NCBI GenBank assembly: GCA_046350295.1
Contig: JAXMAR010000049.1
Location: forward strand, 1-53,380
Source: JAXMAR01 sp046350295
GTDB taxonomy: Bacteria > Planctomycetota > Planctomycetia > Gemmatales > Gemmataceae
Direction of reading: 5' to 3'
Length of the DNA: 53,380 nt
Shown in pieces: positions 53,326 to 53,380 of the stretch. Under the pieces are notes generated by a model. The model saw only the letters and a list, made by a program, of their open reading frames with translations. It was not told the origin of the DNA and ran no database searches. Made by a program: the position numbers and the translations under genes. The first letter of the stretch is position 1. Every line of letters begins with the position of its first letter.

Positions 53326-53380
53326 TCATTTTTTTCCGGCGGATCGAAATAGAACCTTTCCGGCGCGGTCGCGAATCTCG
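53326..53380 (-). CDS. Possible 3' end of a minus-strand gene running off the right edge
   Basis: From the window edge the minus frame reads EIRDRAGKVLFRSAGKK and stops at a TGA at 53326-53328. The composition is protein-like and no stop interrupts it, but 17 residues are too few to assign a family. Confidence 0.3.
   Translation of the reverse strand, partial: EIRDRAGKVLFRSAGKK

Overview
The window looks like a chromosome segment of a high-GC planctomycete, most likely a Gemmata/Gemmataceae-type lineage. The signs are a decayed ECF sigma factor next to a Ser/Thr kinase-WD40 gene, a small WPPRLLDPLPG-type domain common in that group, very large PQQ-propeller and von Willebrand (vWA) membrane proteins, a MoxR/DUF58/BatA cluster, and DUF2760 next to an Hsp70. 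I infer this from gene content only; there is no rRNA or other marker gene here.

Layout. 1-2436: the 5' end of a membrane-linked MutS-like gene (cut by the left edge), 5-formyl-THF cyclo-ligase and a DusB-type tRNA-dihydrouridine synthase. 2.5-11.5 kb: a gene graveyard with one intact toxin-antitoxin pair, one intact membrane protein and many remnants: an ECF sigma factor plus Ser/Thr kinase-WD40 locus read in pieces across three frames, a second dead copy of the toxin-antitoxin pair, a PAS fragment and two copies of a PEP-utilizer swivel domain. 11.5-16.8 kb: a PPDK/PEP-synthase-like gene with a ruined C-terminus, a membrane PQQ-propeller protein and a Mop (TOBE) protein. 17.0-47.0 kb: a long, almost wholly plus-strand array: giant TPR/PQQ protein, squalene-cyclase-repeat protein, MoxR ATPase, DUF58, BatA-like, vWA membrane protein, a large envelope protein, a secreted coiled-coil protein with a 230-residue Lys/Ser/Gly/Glu tract, two poly-Gly tandem paralogues, an NPCBM protein, and three tandem HtrA-like proteins of which only the first keeps a catalytic triad. 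47.1-53.4 kb: DUF2760-Hsp70 pair, di-haem cytochrome c, a GNAT-like protein, a thioredoxin and a RraA-like protein.

How the genes fit together. MoxR, DUF58, BatA and the vWA protein form the classic MoxR-vWA partnership, in which a AAA+ ATPase acts with MIDAS-bearing proteins at the membrane. The genes that follow all look exported (signal peptides or membrane anchors) and run in the same direction with short gaps, so I infer one envelope-maintenance programme extending to the HtrA-like genes.

The most interesting single signal is the thioredoxin at 52189-52509 (minus). It has a strong Shine-Dalgarno and full family length, but its W-C-G-Y-C active site reads W-TGA-G-Y-C: the TGA sits exactly on the first catalytic cysteine. 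A GC hairpin with a G near the start of its loop lies 26 nt downstream. Selenocysteine is possible; a point mutation or base-call error is the competing explanation. Two other otherwise intact genes also carry one in-frame TGA (38838, 43865), and two large genes carry single-base indels, mostly in short G or T runs, so base-level accuracy must be checked before any of these is taken as biology.
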